NCBI GenBank assembly: GCA_963920765.1
Contig: OY987249.1
Span: forward strand, 14,384,817-14,448,816
DNA: 64,000 nt
Source of the DNA: Ulota crispa
Lineage: Eukaryota > Streptophyta > Bryopsida > Orthotrichales > Orthotrichaceae
Reading direction: 5' to 3'
In this document: in pieces, positions 61,701 through 64,000 of the stretch
How positions within the stretch are numbered: position 1 is the first letter of the stretch
Layout of the letters: every line of letters begins with the position of its first letter
Made by a program: the position numbers and the translations under genes
The notes under the pieces: model-generated
Database searches by the model: none
Told to the model about the DNA's origin: nothing
Seen by the model: the letters and a program-made list of their open reading frames with translations, nothing else

Positions 61701-64000
61701 TGGAGCTTGAGGCCACAGAAGTGACACTAGGACCTGTGCGAAGAAATCATGGACTACCTGGTGCACTTCCAGCACTCCCCTCTGCGCCAGAACTACTCGG
61801 ACCTGCAACCGGCTTGGTCTCCAAAACAATAGGTTTTGCTGTCTCTGCTGTTTTGTCCGCGAAATCGGCATGACCCGTTCTCTTCGTATGTAAGTCTTGT
61901 TCCTGCGCAAGGCCACAATATGGAAGAAACGAGTCACGATGAAGTCACCATTTTCCTTGCTCTTATTCTCCTCGGCTCATGCTTCACCACATTCGGGTGG
62001 CCAGCAATAGATATAAAAGCTCTGTATCGAGCACATCGTCCACATAGGAAGGATAACGGTACAACAACACTCCAACCTCATAAATGGCCATTCTTACGAG
62101 CGACATGACTACAAGGATGAAAGAAACCCCATGTGCATAGCACGATTGCTGGTGCTTAGCCAAAAAGGTACAAATTCTAGTAAAGAAATCAACAAACGAC
62201 GCATTCTACGCATTCCATCCAACCAGAAGCTCGTTAGACAAGTCAAACAAAACGGCAAATGAGAGGTGAGAAGATACCGTTTGAGTTCGACATGGCTTGC
62301 CGCAGGTAGTGCACACCAAGTTGAGCACCTGAGCACAGAAACCAGACAGAAAATAACAAGTGAATACACGACATGGCATCACTATTTCGTATTGACCCTT
62401 AAGAGATCAAGGATTCGTAATTTTAAAACAACAAATTCCATTGATCATATCATGAAAAAATGTTTCAAATAAGGCCAGGTTTTCAAATCAGCAGCATCAA
62501 TGAAGAACATTGCAAACGGATCAAGAATTAGATAACCCGAACAAAAGAAAGTCCCCATATAACCTACTCAAAATTGATCACAAAAACCTATAAGACCTAA
62601 TGTAGGCAAGGTGGTCCTCTAAAGGTTAAAACCAAGAGTGTCCAAAGCAAACCTGACTAGAAAGATGTTGAGATAGTTCTAAACAGGATTTGTGATCAAG
62701 ATCGTGACCCACGAATCCAACGAATCGCGTGAGAGCAATGTCGAAGCTTTCACAGCCAGAATAGGAAACGATTCACACGATTTACGTTTCCCATCCACTA
62801 ATGGAAGAAACAAAAATGAACAACTTTTACTATATTGAAACAAATTATTATAAGAGACGCAGATACTTGCCTACAGATACGAATTGATAATACCATACAA
62901 AAATTCCACCGACCAAAAAGTTAAAGTCATAATGAGAAAAATGAATTCGGGATCGGTTTCTGTCATCCGTTCACAAACCCTATCTGCTTCAATCGTGAGT
63001 AAACAGTCAACACAACTACCCTAATGTACACAGCAAATCGGTCACACAACACAATGACATAAGCCAAAGCTCACGCATATTGTCATTACTGCTCTAATCA
63101 CGACGATAAACACAAATACATCGGCGTAAGTAACCTAAGCTTGCAGCTTGTCAGTCGCAAAGAACAAAGCAAAGATAGCATCAGCAATCATCGCGATCAA
63201 CTCCTAAACCCTAAACCGTATAGCAAAAGAGCACACGCTCTGCTAATCCAAAAAACATGCTGATTTCACTAACATGCTATCGTCGGACCACGTTTGAATC
63301 ATCCTTCAATGCTAAGACCTCAATATTCATTCTTCCGCAAAGAAAAAGCTCTGGAATTTGAACAATAACACACGAATGCACAAGAAGAACCGGCGCAATT
63401 GTTGATATCGCGATGGCGAGCAATCGTTCACAAACCCTATCTGCTTCAATCGTGAGTAAACAGTCAACACAACTACCCTAATGTTCACAGCAAATCAGTC
63501 ACACAACAAAATGACATAAGCCAAAGCTCACGCATATTGTCCTTACTGCTCCAATCACGACGATAAACACAAATAAATCGGCTTAAGTAACCTAAGCTTG
63601 CAGCTTGTCAGCCGCACAGAACAGGGCAAGAGACTTAAACTTATCCACTGAAAAGATAGCATCAGCAATCATCGCGATCAACTCCAACTCCACTAACGTA
63701 AAACAAAAGACCACAAGCTTTGCCAATCCAAAAAACATGCTGATTTCACTAATATGCTATAATCGGACCACAATGTCCGTTCTTCCTCAAAGAAAAAGCT
63801 CCGGAAATATGGAAATCAACACACGAATGCACGAGAAGAAAAGGGCGCGATTGTTGATATGGCGATGGCGAGCAATCGCTACAACAAATACGAATGAGTT
63901 AGCGGAGAGGTTATCACTTACCGCCTGCGTGGATTCCTGGAAATTGGTGTGGCCGGTTAGCTCGGCGTGCTCCTGCGCCTCCTCCACACTCCGTAATTGC
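58730..64000 (-). CDS. C2H2-finger, UBA and PUB domain protein (At1g04850 type), 5' end outside window
   Basis: This is a plant ubiquitin-binding adaptor. PUB domains usually bind p97/CDC48 and UBA domains bind ubiquitin. Exons read leftward: 64000-63922 (partial), 62328-62278, 61902-61758, 61600-61505, 61200-61124, 60913-60837, 60667-60607, 60411-60344, 60129-60048, 59938-59855, about 59578-59519, 59163-59044 and 58903-58730 (TGA). The first exons give [16 protein letters not shown] and [17 protein letters not shown], then [12 protein letters not shown]: tandem zinc-finger-like segments. The UBA is [20 protein letters not shown] with [19 protein letters not shown] long charged helix follows ([38 protein letters not shown]). 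The PUB domain starts near [14 protein letters not shown] and [20 protein letters not shown] and ends [11 protein letters not shown]. No damage is seen. The joint between 60837 and 60667 is slightly uncertain. Confidence 0.93.
62965..63876. repeat. Tandem duplication of ~455 bp inside the first intron of the UBA/PUB gene
   Basis: 'gttcacaaaccctatctgct' occurs near 62970 and 63425, and 'attgttgatat' with 'gcgatggcgagcaatcg' near 63395 and 63850. The two copies are nearly identical over their length (small differences such as 'aatgtacacagc' against 'aatgttcacagc'), so the duplication is recent. Confidence 0.9.

Overview
This window looks like nuclear DNA of a land plant. It is AT-rich, its genes have GT-AG introns, and three of them resemble known plant proteins: a plant-type AP endonuclease with a SAP domain and organelle-type leader (ARP), a UBA/PUB-domain zinc-finger protein of the Arabidopsis At1g04850 type, and a plant BTB/POZ protein. 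The mix of transposons (CACTA, Ty1/copia, Tourist-like, a Tc1-like fragment and many TTAA-bounded elements) hints at a non-flowering plant, but I cannot name the species. A run of exactly 200 N (7203-7402) is an assembly gap.

Layout: 1-13.7 kb is repeat-filled and has no clear host gene. It holds a ~1.25 kb foldback palindrome, a 22-bp minisatellite, a chain of TTAA-bounded elements, the N-terminus of a Tc1/mariner-type transposase cut by the gap, and several MITEs. From 13.76 to 17.52 kb lies a four-exon BTB/POZ gene (+). From 18.57 to 22.16 kb lies a non-autonomous CACTA element full of short repeats, itself inserted into an older MITE. From 22.4 to 25.4 kb there are Tourist-like tandem copies, a TCCCA-type minisatellite and two abutting TTAA elements. 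From 25.4 to 26.9 kb the promoter, 5' region and start of exon 1 of the AP endonuclease gene are tandemly repeated about six times, each unit carrying a telo-box. The AP endonuclease gene itself runs from 26.9 to 32.76 kb (+). From 34.2 to 36.0 kb are three more TTAA elements, one nested. A small unknown gene lies at 36.5-37.1 kb (-). From 37.6 to 47 kb are two inverted near-identical copies of a TTAA element, a perfect CACTA MITE, twin minisatellite-bearing repeats and a Tourist-like MITE. From 47.8 to 51.7 kb is a broken Ty1/copia fossil (-). From 52.3 to 54.7 kb is a decayed CACTA-type transposase. A UBA/PUB gene (-) fills 58.7-64.0 kb and leaves the window at its 5' end.

The most striking structure is a family of about fifteen elements bounded by TTAA-CCC...GGG-TTAA. 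This is the target site and terminal triplet known for piggyBac transposons, which are rarely described in land plants. Several copies abut and share a single TTAA, as if new copies insert at the ends of old ones. The host genes show no functional link to each other: one repairs DNA, one probably works with ubiquitin/p97, and one is probably a CUL3-type adaptor.
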